Source: Canna indica | Lineage: Eukaryota > Streptophyta > Magnoliopsida > Zingiberales > Cannaceae | Direction of reading: 5' to 3' | Assembly (NCBI GenBank): GCA_034359265.1 | Contig: CP136890.1 | Location: 46,226,501-46,290,500 of the forward strand | DNA: 64,000 nucleotides | In this document: positions 23,465 to 36,154 of the stretch, piece by piece | How the letters are laid out: each line of letters opens with the position of its first letter | Numbering within the stretch: position 1 is the first letter of the stretch | Notes under the pieces: model-generated | The model's input: the letters and a program-made list of their open reading frames with translations, nothing else | Database searches by the model: none | What the model was told of the DNA's origin: nothing | Translations under genes and position numbers: made by a program

Positions 23465-26400
23465 TTTTTTTTGCAACAAGGCAAAGGAAATATATTAATT
23501 CACAAAAAAGATACAATGGAGTTCATACACAACTACCATTAAATAGGAATGGTAGAGCTCTCTCATCCCCCCAAGTGAAAGGACCACGCCCCTCACCTTC
23601 GGCATTGCCATCAGCAAGGTAGTAGCCAAAACGTTGGGAGAAGAGGAACAAAGAAGAAACCCATAGCCCGGGGTCAGGCACAATATAGAATATGCAAGAA
23701 ATACATCAATTACCCACACCTCGGGCCAAGTAATAAAAGCTCACATGCACAAGCACTGTATCACACGGAATACCCACAACTTGGGCCAAGTAATAAAGCT
23801 CATAAGATCATAGCGTGACATTAATCATGGTGGACATAAGTGAGGTAACTCTGAATGCTCCACCTCTCTGCAATGGCTCTATTCTTTGGTGTATCCTTGA
23901 TTGTTTTGGTACCATAATCCTGAAGGATCTTGCCTTAAGTTCTGCAATAATACTACTAAGAACGCTCGTAGATGTAGAGGAGACATGTGAGAAAATACGA
24001 TCATTTCGCTCACGCCAAATGAAGTAAACTGAAGCAGTGAGAGTAATGCGTCTAATATAGCCAACTCGTGTGTCCCCACGCATGACGTCTTCCCACCATT
24101 TAAGCTGATCCTCCCAGTGATGTAGGGGGTTAGCCAAGAGACAACGATCTAGAATCTGGCACCAGATGATAGTTGAGAAGGGGCAGTGGAAGAATAGGTG
24201 CTCAATGGACTCATCCACACCGCAAAAACAACAACTGGTAGAGTGAGTAATCCCCCAATGTGAGAGACGATCAAGAGTTGGTAGTCTCTGTAAGAGCACA
24301 AGCCACAGTATAAAAGAGTACATCGGGACCCTTCCTTTGAACCAAACAAGATGATGCCAAGAAGTTATAGGGTTAGCGGGTGAAATGCCAATGCAAGCTG
24401 AAGCAATACTAAAACGACCATCTACAGACGGTCTCCAAAGCACCCGATCTCCATTCGAACCAGTGTTCACAGTGCCAATAGAATACCAAGCACTATGCAA
24501 GACAAGTTCATGGCCAAGGTTGCCCAACTGCCAATTATTGTGTTGCCAAATAGATGAAACCCTAGCTGTCCTACTTGAGTAGAGGCGGGTCGAAATGTGA
24601 TCATTCATCCTGTCAATAAGAAGATAACCAGGAATCCAAAGATTAAGCCAGAGAAATGTATTCATACCATCACCAATGTGATACTCTACAAGTTCCTTTG
24701 CTTGATCACGAGCGAAAAGGATACTGCGGAAACACCAAGAGCAGGCCTGTGGCTGTCGTACAGTCCAAATGGAGTCATTGTTGAGGAATTTAGAGCTGAT
24801 CCAACGGATCCATAGAGAGTCTTTCTTTGAAGTAATAGCCCAAATATACCTCATAAGGTACGCAATGTTAAGGTGAGAGAGTCGATGAAGCCCAAGCCCA
24901 CCATTTTGATACGATTGACAAATGTCATCCCAGGAGACCTTATGGAAGCTTCTTTTATCATCCCCACTCCACAGGAATCTAGCAAGAAGTTGTTCAATAC
25001 GAGATATGACTCTCTGGGGTAGCTTGTAAGTGGCGCACCAATAGGTGATCTTACCCTGTAAAACAGATTTAATAAGAGCCAACCTGCCCATGTAAGATAA
25101 ATGCTTTGCCTTCCAAGAGTGAATGCGGCTCTGGATGCTCTCAATAAGAGGGAGGCAATCATTATATGTAAGCTGCTTGGTAATAAGAGGGACACCTAGG
25201 AATCGAGTGGGGAGAGCACCAATAGGAATACCAAGAATGTCCTGAACTCTGTTCATCAGGTCGCTAGAGCACCCCGCCATATACAGATTAGACTTGGTAG
25301 TACTAGCGGATAGCCCTGAGATGTCTGCAAAGGACCCCAATACATCATTGATCGCTCTAGCATTGGACTCTGAGGCTTCGGCAAATATAATGAGATCATC
25401 TGCAAATGCGAGGTGAATAATAAGTGGATTTGCACAACTTGGGTGTGGAGTGATCATACCTTGCCGGACTAAGTCATCAAGACGAGAAGATAAGTGCTGC
25501 ATAACAATAAGGAACAAGTAAGGAGCCATGGGGCAGCCTTGTCTAAGGCCTCGAGAAGTCCGAAAGAAACCCACAGAAGAGCAATTAATATTGATAGTAA
25601 AGGAGGGATTAGAAACACAGGCTCTAATCCAACTGACCATCATAGTAGGGAACCCATGCAAGTGAAGTAACTGATGCAGGAAATCCCATCGAACTGAATC
25701 ATAGGCCTTATGGAGGTCAACTTTGATGGCCATGCGTTTCTGCCCAGAGTTAAGATGATAGTTGTGCATAAGACTATGGCACAGAGCAATATTTTCATGT
25801 ATGAGCCTACCACTCATAAAGGCATGTTGGGTTGGGCTAATCAAATCAGGTAATACAACCTTGAGCCTATTCGCAATAAATTTTGAAATAAATCTGTAGA
25901 TCATCTTGCAAATAGAGAGAGGACGGTAATCAGAAAATGAGTTGGTGTTCTCCTTCTTAGGAATAAGAGTGATGGAGGTAATATTAACTTCACTAAGAAG
26001 TTTACTGGTCCTAAAGAACTCAAGAATGGCAGCAATAACATCATCCTTAATGATAGACCAACAAGATTTATAAAATTCAGAATTTAATCCATCAACGCCA
26101 GGGGCCTTATCAGAATTTGATGATAGGATTACTTGTTCAATCTCTTGAGGGGTAACCGGCTGAGACAACAGGGATATGCTTTGTTGGGAGAGGCAACTTT
26201 GGACATGAACATTAGAAAGATTAACATGAGGAATCTCAGGAGCAAATGTCCGAGTAAAGTAGGTGATAGCTTCTTGATCAAGAGCTTGGCCTTCGAGAAT
26301 ATTTCCATCTGCATCTTTAATAGAAAGTAAGGCATTCCTATTATATTTGGACTTTAAGGAATTATGAAAAAACTTTGAGTTTGAGTCACCAAGGCGTAAC

Positions 26401-27292
26401 CAAGTATCCCTTGATTTTTGTCTAAATGATGCCTCCTCATTAGCGTAGAGCCTTAGAAGTTCAGCCGTGCACTCTGCCTCTTCAATGATGGCCCTATCAT
26501 CCATATTTGTAGAGAGAGTGATAGTCTGTAAACCATGAAGCTTAGATTGCAGTGAATGTATCTGACTTTTTTGAGCCTTCATCAAGTCCCTAGACCACAT
26601 TTGTAGAGCCTTCCTGGTCCTTTTTAATTTGTGGATAAGAATAAACATTCTCGTAGTTCTGTGGCCGAATCTACTAGTGACAAGCGGGTTCCAAGCTGCG
26701 TCAACACAATCTAGGAATCCAGTTTCCCGAGGCCAATAATTAAAGAAATGGAAATTCTGAGGTCGCCAAGGTAAATTGCACACCCTAAATGTGACAAAAG
26801 TATGTCAGATACATCAGGGGTATGGAATGTAGCCTCTGAATCCGGAAATGCAGAAACCCAATTTTGATTGCATAGAACCCTGCCAAGTTTTTCGCATACC
26901 CTGTTGTTGGCTGTAGAAGAATTAGTCCACGTAAAGAAGTTACCTTTACTCTTCATATCAAATAGGCCCAAGTTATCAACGGTATCAGTAATACTCTCAA
27001 TGTATGAGCCATTAACATCGCTGCCCCCACGTTTTTCAGAAGGTGAGAAGACCATATTAAAATCACCAAAGACGGTCCAAGGCCCCTCAACATGATTTGC
27101 AAATGCATTTAAAGCAGTCCAAATATGGGTCCTATCATCATTAGAATAAAGACCATAAACCACAGAGAAGGAAAAGGTTGTACCTAGCTGAATAAACTTA
27201 ATACTACCCGAAATAACCTGATCTGTAGAAGCTATAATAGAAATATCCACTACAGCAGGATTCCAAATATACCATATTCGACCGTGATGATT
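23465..27292 (-). mobile_element. LINE E, best preserved ORF2 copy, 5'-truncated in the endonuclease
   Basis: Minus-strand copy whose poly(A) is the T-run 23465-23472, preceded by TTGCCTTGTTGC and the family 3' UTR with GTGTGGGT-type boxes. It runs to about 27292, inside the endonuclease domain (NHHGRIWYIWNP). There it meets the plus-strand LINE tail F head-to-head, with no ORF1 or 5' UTR in between. Confidence 0.93.
23808..27290 (-). pseudogene. LINE E ORF2, 991-codon open frame plus frameshifted endonuclease
   Basis: The 26783-23808 frame is open for 991 codons. It covers the linker, RT (DLHKAYDSVRWDFL, GLRQGCPMAPYLF, AFADDLIIF), the WFKGRVPMYSF segment and CCFCGVDESIEHLFFH. Upstream, 27250-26711 holds most of the endonuclease with GDFNMVFS. 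A single missing base near 26804 turns the GATCATACT of relatives into GACATACT, so the frame breaks exactly at the catalytic SDH motif. A second small deletion near 23935 replaces the usual C-terminus (IKDTPKNRAIAE, LTYVHHD) with an unrelated short tail. The endonuclease N-terminus (WNIRGLN, LETRV) is lost by truncation. RT activity of the open part is conceivable but untested. Confidence 0.92.
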
Positions 27293-27468
27293 TAGTAATT
27301 TGGCTACTACCTTGCTGATGGCAATGCCGAAGGTGAGGGGCGTGGTCTTTTCACTTGGGGGGATGAGAGAGCTCTACCATTCCTATTTAATGGTAGTCGT
27401 GTATGAACTCCATTGTATCTTTTTTGTGAATTAATATATTTCCTTTGCCTTGTTGCAAAAAAAAAAAA
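27293..27468 (+). mobile_element. LINE F, 3' UTR tail only, with poly(A)
   Basis: About 170 bp of the family 3' UTR, from TTTGGCTACTACC through the GATGGCAATGCCGAAGG block to TTTGCCTTGTTGC and an A-run. It directly abuts LINE E at its left (E points the other way) and the 161-bp satellite at its right. Confidence 0.88.
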
Positions 27469-27469
27469 T

Positions 27470-30400
27470 ACTCGATTAACAACTTCTCCCATCACACTGA
27501 ATGTTCTGGAGTCGCTCGGGACTCAGATTGCTCATCATTTCGAGCCGATACGAGGAGTTCAATCAATCGGCTTCGTTCAAGATTCTGTTTGAAAAAGTGT
27601 GGAATTCTTTGCATTAGTCTGTCATAAATTACTCGATTAACAACTTCTCCCATCATAGTGAATTTCTGGAGTCGCTCGGATCTCAGATTTCTCATCATTT
27701 TGAGCCAATGCGGGGAGTTCAATCAGTCGGCTTCATTCAAGATTCTGTTCGAAAAAGCGTGCAATTCATTGCATTAGGCTGTCAAAAATAACTCGATTAA
27801 AAACTTCTCCCATCACAGTGAATGTTCTGGAGTTGCTCGGGTCTCAGATTGCTCATCATTTTGAGCCAATACGAGAAGTTCAATCTGTCGGCTTCGTTCA
27901 AGATTCTATTCGAAAAAGCGTAGAATTCTTTGCATTAGGCTTTAAAAAATAACTTGATTAACAACTTCTCCCATCATAGTGACTATTCTGGAGTCGCTCG
28001 GGACTCAGGTTGTTGGTCGTTTCGAGCCGATACCCCAGAAGTTCAATCAGTCGGCTTCATTCAATATTTTCTTCGAAAAAGCGTGCAATTCTTTGCATTA
28101 GGCTATGAAAAATAACTCGATTAACAACTTCTCTCAGCACCGTGAATGTCCTCGAGTCGCTCGGGACTCAGATTACTCATCATTTCGAGCCGATACGAGG
28201 AGTTCAATCTGTCGGCTTCGTTGTAGATTTTGTTCTAAAAAGCGTGTATTTCTTTGTATTAGTCTGTCAAAAATAACTCAATTAACAACTTCTCCCATCA
28301 CAGTGAATGTTCTGGAGTCGCTCGGGTCTCAAATTGCTCGCCATTTCTAGTCGATTCGGGGAGTTTAATGAGTCATCATCGTTCAAGTTTATGTTCGAAA
28401 AAGCGTGGAATTCTTTGCATTAGTCTGTCATGAATTACTCGATTAACAATTTCTCCCGTCACAGTGAATTTATGGAGTCGCTCGGGTCTCAGATTGCTCA
28501 TCATTTCGAGCCGATACGAGGAGATCAATCTGTCGGCTTCGTTGTAGATTTTGTTCTAAAAAGCGTGTAATTCTTTGCATTGGTCTGTCAAAAATAACTC
28601 AAATAACAACTTCTCCCATCACAGTGAATGTTCTGGAGTCGCTTGGGTCTCAAATTGCTCGGCATTTCAAGTCGATTCGGGGAGTTTAATGAGTCAGCAT
28701 CGTTCAAGATTCTATTCGAAAAAGCGTGTAATTCATAGCATTAGCCTGTTAAAAATAACTTGATTAACAACTTCTTCCATCACAGTGAATGTTCTGGAGT
28801 CGCTCGGGTCTCAGATTGCTCGTCATTTTGAGTCAATGCGGGGGAGTTAAATCAGTCGGCTCCGTTCAAGATTTCGTTCAAAAAAGCGTACAATTTTTTG
28901 CATTAGGTTGTCAAAAATAACTTGATTAACAACTTCTCCCATCACAGTGACTGTTCTGGAGTCGCTTAGGACTCAGATTGCTGGTCGTTTCGAACCGATA
29001 CCTCGAAGTTCAATCAGTCGGCTTCGTTCAAGATTCTGTTCGAAATAGCGTGTAATTCTTTGCATTAGGCTATGAAAAATAACTCGATTAACAACTTCTC
29101 TCAGCATCGTGAATGTTCTGGAGTCGCTCGGGACTCAGATTGCTCATCATTTTGAGCCGATAAGAGGAGTTCAATCTGTCGGCTTCGTTGTAGATTTTGT
29201 TCTAAAAAGAGTATAATTCTTTGCATTAGTCTGTCAAAAATAACTCGATTAACAACTTCTCCCATCATAGTGAATGTTCTGGGGTCGCTCGGGACTCTAA
29301 TTGCTCGTCATTTCGATCCGATATGGGCAGTTCAATCAATCGTATTCGTTCAAGATTTTGTTCGAAAAAGCATGCAATTCTTTTCATTAGGCTATCAAAA
29401 ATAACTCGATTAATAACTTATCCCATCACAGTGAATGTTTTTCGGGTCGATATGGGCAGTTCAATCAATTGGCTTTCTTCAACATATTGTTCGAAAAAGC
29501 GTGCAATTCTTTGCATTAGGCTATCAAAAATAACTCGATTAACAACTTCTTCCATCATTGTGAATGTTCTGGAGTCACTCGGGACTCAGATTGCTCGTCA
29601 TTTCGAGCGAATACGGGAGTTCAATCAGTCGCCTTTGTTCAAGATTTTGTTCGAAAAAGGGTGTAATTCATTGCATTAGTTTGTCGAAAATAAATCGATT
29701 AACAACTTCTCCCATCACAGTGAGTGTTCTAGAGTCGCTCTAAACTCAGGTTGCTAGTCGTTTTGAGCCGATACCCCAAAGTTCAATCAGTCGGCTTCGT
29801 TCAAGATTCTGTTCGAAAAAGCGTGTAATTCTTTGTGTTATTCTGTCAAAAATAACGCGATTAACAACTTCTCCGATCACAGTGAATGTTCTGGAGTCGC
29901 TCGGGACTCAGATTGCTGGTTGTTCCGAGCCGATACGCCGAACTTCAATCAGTCGACTTCGTTCAAGATTTTGTTCGAAAAAGCATTTAATTCTTTGTAT
30001 TAGGCTGTCAAAAATAACTCGATTAACAACTTCTCCCATCATAGTGAATGTTCTGGAGTCGCTTGGGACTCAGATTGCTGGTCGTTTCGAGTCGTTATGC
30101 CGAAGTTCGATCAGTCGACTTGGTTCAAGATTATGTTCGAAAAAGTGTAGAATTCTTTGCATTAGTCTATCAAAAATAACTCGATTAACAACTTCTCCCA
30201 TCACAGTGAATGTTCTGGAGTCGCTCGGGACTTAGTTTGCTCGTCAATTCGAGCAGATACAGGGAGTTCAATCAATCAATTTCGTTCAAGATTCTGTTCA
30301 AAAAAGCGTGTAATTATTTGTATTAGTCTGTCAAAAATAACTCGATTAACAACTTCTCCCATCACAGTGAATGTTCTGGAGTCGCTCGGGTCTCAAATTG

Positions 30401-33400
30401 CTCGCCATTTCTAGTCGATTCGGGGAGTTTAATGAGTCATCATCGTTCAAGTTTCTGTTCGAAAAAGCGTGGAATTCTTTGCATTAGTCTGTCATGAATT
30501 ACTCGATTAACAATTTCTCCCGTCACAGTGAATTTATGGAGTCGCTCGGGTCTCAGATTGCTCATCATTTCGAGCCGATACGAGGAGATCAATCTGTCGG
30601 CTTCGTTGTAGATTTTGTTCTAAAAAGCGTGTAATTCTTTGCATTGGTCTGTCAAAAATAACTCAAATAACAACTTCTCCCATCACAGTGAATGTTCTGG
30701 AGTCGCTTGGGTCTCAAATTGCTCGGCATTTCAAGTCGATTCGGGGAGTTTAATGAGTCAGCATCGTTCAAGATTCTATTCGAAAAAGCGTGTAATTCAT
30801 AGCATTAGCCTGTTAAAAATAACTTGATTAACAACTTCTTCCATCACAGTGAATGTTCTGGAGTCGCTCGGGTCTCAGATTGCTCGTCATTTTGAGTCAA
30901 TGCGGGGGAGTTAAATCAGTCGGCTCCGTTCAAGATTTCGTTCAAAAAAGCGTACAATTTTTTGCATTAGGTTGTCAAAAATAACTTGATTAACAACTTC
31001 TCCCATCACAGTGACTGTTCTGGAGTCGCTTAGGACTCAGATTGCTGGACGTTTCGAACCGATACCTCGAAGTTCAATCAGTCGGCTTCGTTCAAGATTC
31101 TGTTCGAAATAGCGTGTAATTCTTTGCATTAGGCTATGAAAAATAACTCGATTAACAACTTCTCTCAGCATCGTGAATGTTCTGGAGTCGCTCGGGACTC
31201 AGATTGCTCATCATTTCGAGCCGATACGAGGAGTTCAATCTGTCGGCTTCGTTGTAGATTTTGTTCTAAAAAGCGTATAATTCTTTGCATTAGTCTGTCA
31301 AAAATAACTCGATTAACAACTTCTCCCATCACAATGAATGTTCTGGAGTCGCTCGGGACTCAAATTGCTAGTCATTTCGAGTCGATACAGAGAGTTCAAT
31401 CAGTCGGCTTCGTTCTAGATTTTGTTTGAAAAAGCGTGCAATTCTTTGCATTAGTCTGTCAAAAATCACTCGATTAACAACTTCTCCCATCACAGTGAAT
31501 GTTCTGAAGTGGCTTAGGACTTAGATTACTCGTCATTTCGAGCCGATACAGAGAGTTCAATAAGTCAGATTCGTTCAAGATTTTGTTCTAAAAAGCGTGT
31601 AATTCTTTGCATTAGCCTGTCAAAAGTAACTTGATTAACAACTTCTTCCATCACAGTGAATGTTCTGGAGTCGCTCGGGTCTTAGATTGCTCGTCATTTC
31701 GAGTCAATGCGGGGGAGTTAAATCAGTCGGCGTCGTTCAAGATTTCGTTCAAAAAAGCGTACAATTCTTTGCATTAGGTTGTCAAAAATAACTTGATTAA
31801 CAACTTCTCCAATCACAGTGACTGTTCTGGAGTCGGTTGGGACTCAGATTGCTGGTCGTTTCGAGCCGATACCCCGAAGTTCAATAAGTCGGCTTCGTTC
31901 AAGATTCTGTTCGAAATAGCGTGTAATTCTTTACATTAGTCTGTCAAAAATAACTCGATTAACAACTTCTCCCATCATAGTGAATTTTCTGGAGTCGCTC
32001 AGGACTGAGATTGCTCGTCATTTCGAGCCGATACAGAGAGTTCAATTAGTCGGCTTCGCTCAAGATTCTATTCGAAAAAGCGTGTAATTCATTGCTTTAG
32101 GCTATCAAAAATATCTCGATTAACAACTTCTCTCAGCACAGTGAATGTTCTGGAGTCGCTCGGGTCTCAGATTGCTCGTCATTTCGAGCCGATAGGGGAA
32201 GTTCAATCAGTCGGCTTCATTCAAGATTTTCTTCTAAAAAGCGTGCAATTCTTTGCATTAGGCTATCAAAAATAACTCGATTAACAACATCTCTCAGCAC
32301 AGTGAATGTTCTGGAGTCACTCGGGACTCAGATTACTCATCATTTCGAGCCGATACGGGGAGTTCAATCAGTCTACTTCGTTCAAGATTTTCTTCGAAAA
32401 AGAGTTTAATTCTTTTCATTAGTTTGTCAAAAATAACTTGATTAACAAATTCTCCCATCACAGTGAATGTTCTGGAGTTGCTCGATTCTCAGATTGCTCG
32501 ACATTTCGAGCAAATACGGGGGAGTTCATTCAGTCGGCTTAGTTCAAGATTCTGTTCGAAAAAGTGAGCTATTCTTTGCCTTAGTCTTTCAAAAATAACT
32601 CGATTAAAAACTTCTCCTATCACAGTGAATGTTCTGGAGTCGCTCGGGACTCAGATTGCTGATCGTTTGGAGTCGATACCCCGAAGTTCAATCAGTCGGT
32701 TTTGTTCAAGATTTCGTTTGATAAAGCATGAAATTCTTTGTATTATTTTGCTCAAAATAACTTGATTAACAACTTCTCCTATCACAGTGAATGTTTTGGA
32801 GTTGCTCGGGACTCATATTGCAGGTTGTTTTGAGCCGTTACCCCAAAGTTCAATCAGTCGGCTTCGTTCAATATTTTGTTCGAAAAAGCAAGCAATTTTG
32901 TACATTAGGCTGCCAAAAATAACTCGATTAACAACTTCTCTCAGCACCATGAATGTTCTGGAGTCGCTCGGGACTCAGATTGCTCATCATTCTGAGCCGA
33001 TACGAGGAGTTCAATCAGTCGGATTCGTTCAAGATTCTGTTCGAAATAGTTTGTAATTCTTTACATTAGCCTGTCAAAAATAACTAGATTAACAACTTCT
33101 CCCATCACGGTGAATGTTCTGGAGTCGCTCAGGACTTAGATTGCTCGTCATTTCGAGTCGATACAGAGAGTTCAATAAGTCAGCTTTGATTAAGATTTTG
33201 TTCTAAAAAGCGTGTAATTCTTTGCATTAGTCTGTCAAAAATAACTCGATTAACAACATCTCCCATCACAGTGAATGTTCTGGAGTCGCTCGGGTCTCAA
33301 ATTTGTCATCATTTCGAGTCAATGCGGGGGGGGGGGGGGGAGTTCAATCAGTCGGCTTCGTTCAAGATTTTGTTCTAAAAAGCATTGAATTCTTTGCATT

Positions 33401-35985
33401 AGGCTATCAAATATAACTTGATTAACAACTTCTCCCATCAAAGTAACTGTTATGGAGTCCCTCGGGACTCAGATTATTTGTCGTTTCGAGCCGATACCCC
33501 AAAGTTCAATCAGTCGGCTTCGTTCAAAATTCTATTTGAAAAAAGCGTGCAATTCTTTTGATTTGTCTGACAAAAATAACTCAATTAATAACTTCTCCCA
33601 TCACAGTGAATGTTCTAGAGTCGCTAAGGACTTAGATTGTTAGCCATTTTGAGCCGATACATGGAGTTCAGTTAGTCGGCTTCGTTCAAGATTTTGTTCT
33701 AAAAAGCGTGTAATGCATTTGTCTATCAAAAATAACTTGATTAACAACTTCTCCCATCACAGTGAATGTTCTGGAGTTGCCGGGTCTCTGATTGCTCGTC
33801 ATTTCGAGTCGATGCGGGAATTTTAATCAATCGGCTTCGTTCAAGATTCTGTTCGAAAAACCGTTCAATTATTTGCCATAGTCTGTCAAAAATAACTCGA
33901 TTAACAAATTCTCCCATCACAGTGAATGTTCTGGAGTCGCTCGAGTCTCAGATTGCTCATCATTTTGAGCCGATACGGGGTGTTCAATCAGTCGGCTTCG
34001 TTCAAGATTCTGTTTGAAAAATCATGGAATTCTTTGCATTAGGCTCTCAAAAATAACTTGATTAACAACTTCTCCCATCACAGTGAATGTTCTGGAGTTG
34101 CTCGGGACTCCGATTGCTGGCCCTTTCAAGCCGATACCTAGAAGTTCAATCAGTCGGATTCGTTCAATATTTTATTTGAAAAAGCGTGTAATTCTTTGCT
34201 TTAGGCTGCCAAAAATAACTCGATTAACAACTTCTCCCAGCACTGTGAATGTTCTGGAGTCGCTCGGGACTCAGATTGCTCATCATTTCGAGCCGATATG
34301 AGGAGTTCAATCAGTCGGCTTCGTTCAAAATTTTCTTCTAAAAAGCGTGCAATTCTTTGCATTAGGTTGTCAAAAATAACTCGATTAACAACTTCTCTCA
34401 GCACAGTGAACGTTCTAGAGTCGCTCGGGACTCAGATTGCTCATCATTTCGAGCCGATACGGGGAGTTCAATCAGTCTGCTTCGTTCAAGATTTTGTTCG
34501 AAAAAGAGTTTAATTCTTTGCATTAGTTTGTCAAAAATAACTCGATTAACAACTTCTACCATCACAGTGAATGATCTGGAGTTGCTCGGGACTCAGATTG
34601 CTGGCCCTTTCAAGCCGATACCCAGAAGTTCAATCAGTCGGATTCGTTCAATATTTTATTTGAAAAAGCGTGTAATTCTTTGCTTGAGGCTGCCAAAAAT
34701 AACTCGATTAACAACTTCTCCCAGCACTGTGAATGTTCTGGAGTCGCTCGGGACTCAGATTGCTCATCATTTTGAGCCGATACGAGGAGTTCAATCTGTC
34801 GGCTTCGTTGTAGATTTTGTTCTAAAAAGCGTGTAATTCTTTGTATTAGTCTGTCAAAAATAACTCAATTAACAACTTCTCCCATCACAGTGAATGTTCT
34901 GGAGTCGCTCGGGTCTCAAATTGCTCGCCATTTCAAGTCGATTCAGGGAGATTAATGAGTCAGCATCGTTCAAGTTTCTGTTCGAAAAACGTGGAATTCT
35001 TTGCATTAGTCTGTCATGAATTACTTGATTAACAATTTCTCCCGTCACAGTGAATTTCTGGAGTCGCTCGGGTCTCAGATTGCTCATCATTTCGAGCCGA
35101 TACGAGGAGTTCAATCAGTCTGCTTCGTTCAAGATTTTGTTCGAAAAAGAGTTTAATTCTTTGCAATTGTTTGTCAAAAATAACTCGATTAACAACTTCT
35201 ACCGTCACAGTGAATGTTCTGGAGTTGCTCGAGACTCAGATTGCTTGCCCTTTCAAGACGATACCCAGAAGTTCAATCAGTCGGCTTCGTTCAAGATTTT
35301 GTTCAAAAAAGCGTGTAATTCTTTGCATTAGGCTGTCAAAAATAACTCGATTAACAACTTCTCCCATGATAGTGACTGTTCTGGAGTCGCTCGGGACTCA
35401 GATTGTTGGTCGTTTCGAGCCGATACCCAAGTGCAATCAGTCGGCTTCGTTCAAGATTGTGTTCAAAAAAGCGTGTAATTCTTTGCATTAGTTTATCAAA
35501 AATAACTCGATTCAACTTCTCCTATCGCAGTAAATGTTCTGGAGTCGATCGAGATTCAGATTGTTGGTCGTTTCGAGCTGATACCCCGTAGTTCAATCAG
35601 TCGGCTTCTTTCAGGATTATGTTCGAAAAAGTGTGCAATTCTTCGCATTAGTCTGTCAAAAATAACTCGATTAACAACTTCTTTCATCACAGTGAATGTT
35701 CTGGAATCGCTCGGGACTTAGATTGCTCGTCATTTCGAGCAGATACGGGAAGTTCAATCAGTCGGCTTCATTCAAGATTCTATTCAAAAAAGCGTGTAAT
35801 TCTTTGCATTAGTCTATAAAAAATAACTAGATTAACAACTTCTCCCATCACAGTGAATGTTCTGGAGTCGCTCGGGACTCAGATTGTTGATCATTTCGAG
35901 CTGATACGCCGAAGTTCAATCAGTCGACTTCGTTCAAGATTCTGTTCGAACAAGCGTATAATCTTTGCATTTGTCTGTCAAATAA
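27470..35985 (+). repeat. 161-bp satellite array S1 (about 53 units)
   Basis: Tandem satellite with a period of 160-162 bp, measured between successive CTCGATTAACAACTT landmarks (27471, 27632, 27792). Unit order: CTCGATTAACAACTTCTCCC, ATCACAGTGAATGTTCTGG, AGTCGCTCGGG, TCGAGCCGATAC, AGTTCAATCAGTCGGCTTCG, TTCAAGATT, CGAAAAAGCGT, TTTGCATTAG, CTGTCAAAAATAA. Monomers diverge at many positions, and blocks of higher-order repetition occur. The length is in the nucleosome-sized range typical of plant centromeric and heterochromatic satellites; a centromeric role is not shown. Short open frames inside are not genes. Confidence 0.95.
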
Positions 35986-36028
35986 AACTAGAGGTCCAAG
36001 TTCAAAACTCACTCATAACCATTAATTT

Positions 36029-36120
36029 TGCCAACTGTGGGTAGCACAGTTGGTGGAAACATGTTGATCGTTGCCTACAGATCTAGGGTTTGAATCCTAT
36101 TATGATCATCGTGACTTTTT
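36029..36120 (+). mobile_element. tRNA-derived SINE-like element (copy 1)
   Basis: Pol III promoter-like parts in order: box A-like TAGCACAGTTGGT (36042) and box B-like GGTTTGAATCC (36087-36097), followed by a T-rich end. The same module, with GTAGCAYARTTGGT and GAGATCT before box B, is found in minus orientation near 54632, 54731 and 57010, so it is a small dispersed family. It does not fold into a standard tRNA with a clear anticodon arm. Confidence 0.65.
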
Positions 36121-36154
36121 ATTTTTGTTCAATTAATTCTAAATTTTATATAGT

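Noticed and set aside
23465..27468. Classic twin-priming inversion
   Set aside because: The inverted part carries its own 3' UTR and poly(A), which an internally primed 5' segment would not have.
27470..35985. Short frames encoding similar peptides (SISRLRSRFCSKK, ITRLTTSPITVNVLESLGTQ)
   Set aside because: They are translations of the same satellite monomer. The 161-bp period shifts frame each unit and stops follow quickly. No gene structure.
36029..36120. Functional tRNA gene
   Set aside because: Box A- and B-like sequences are present, but no consistent acceptor and anticodon stems could be drawn, unlike the real tRNA-Asn at 56731.
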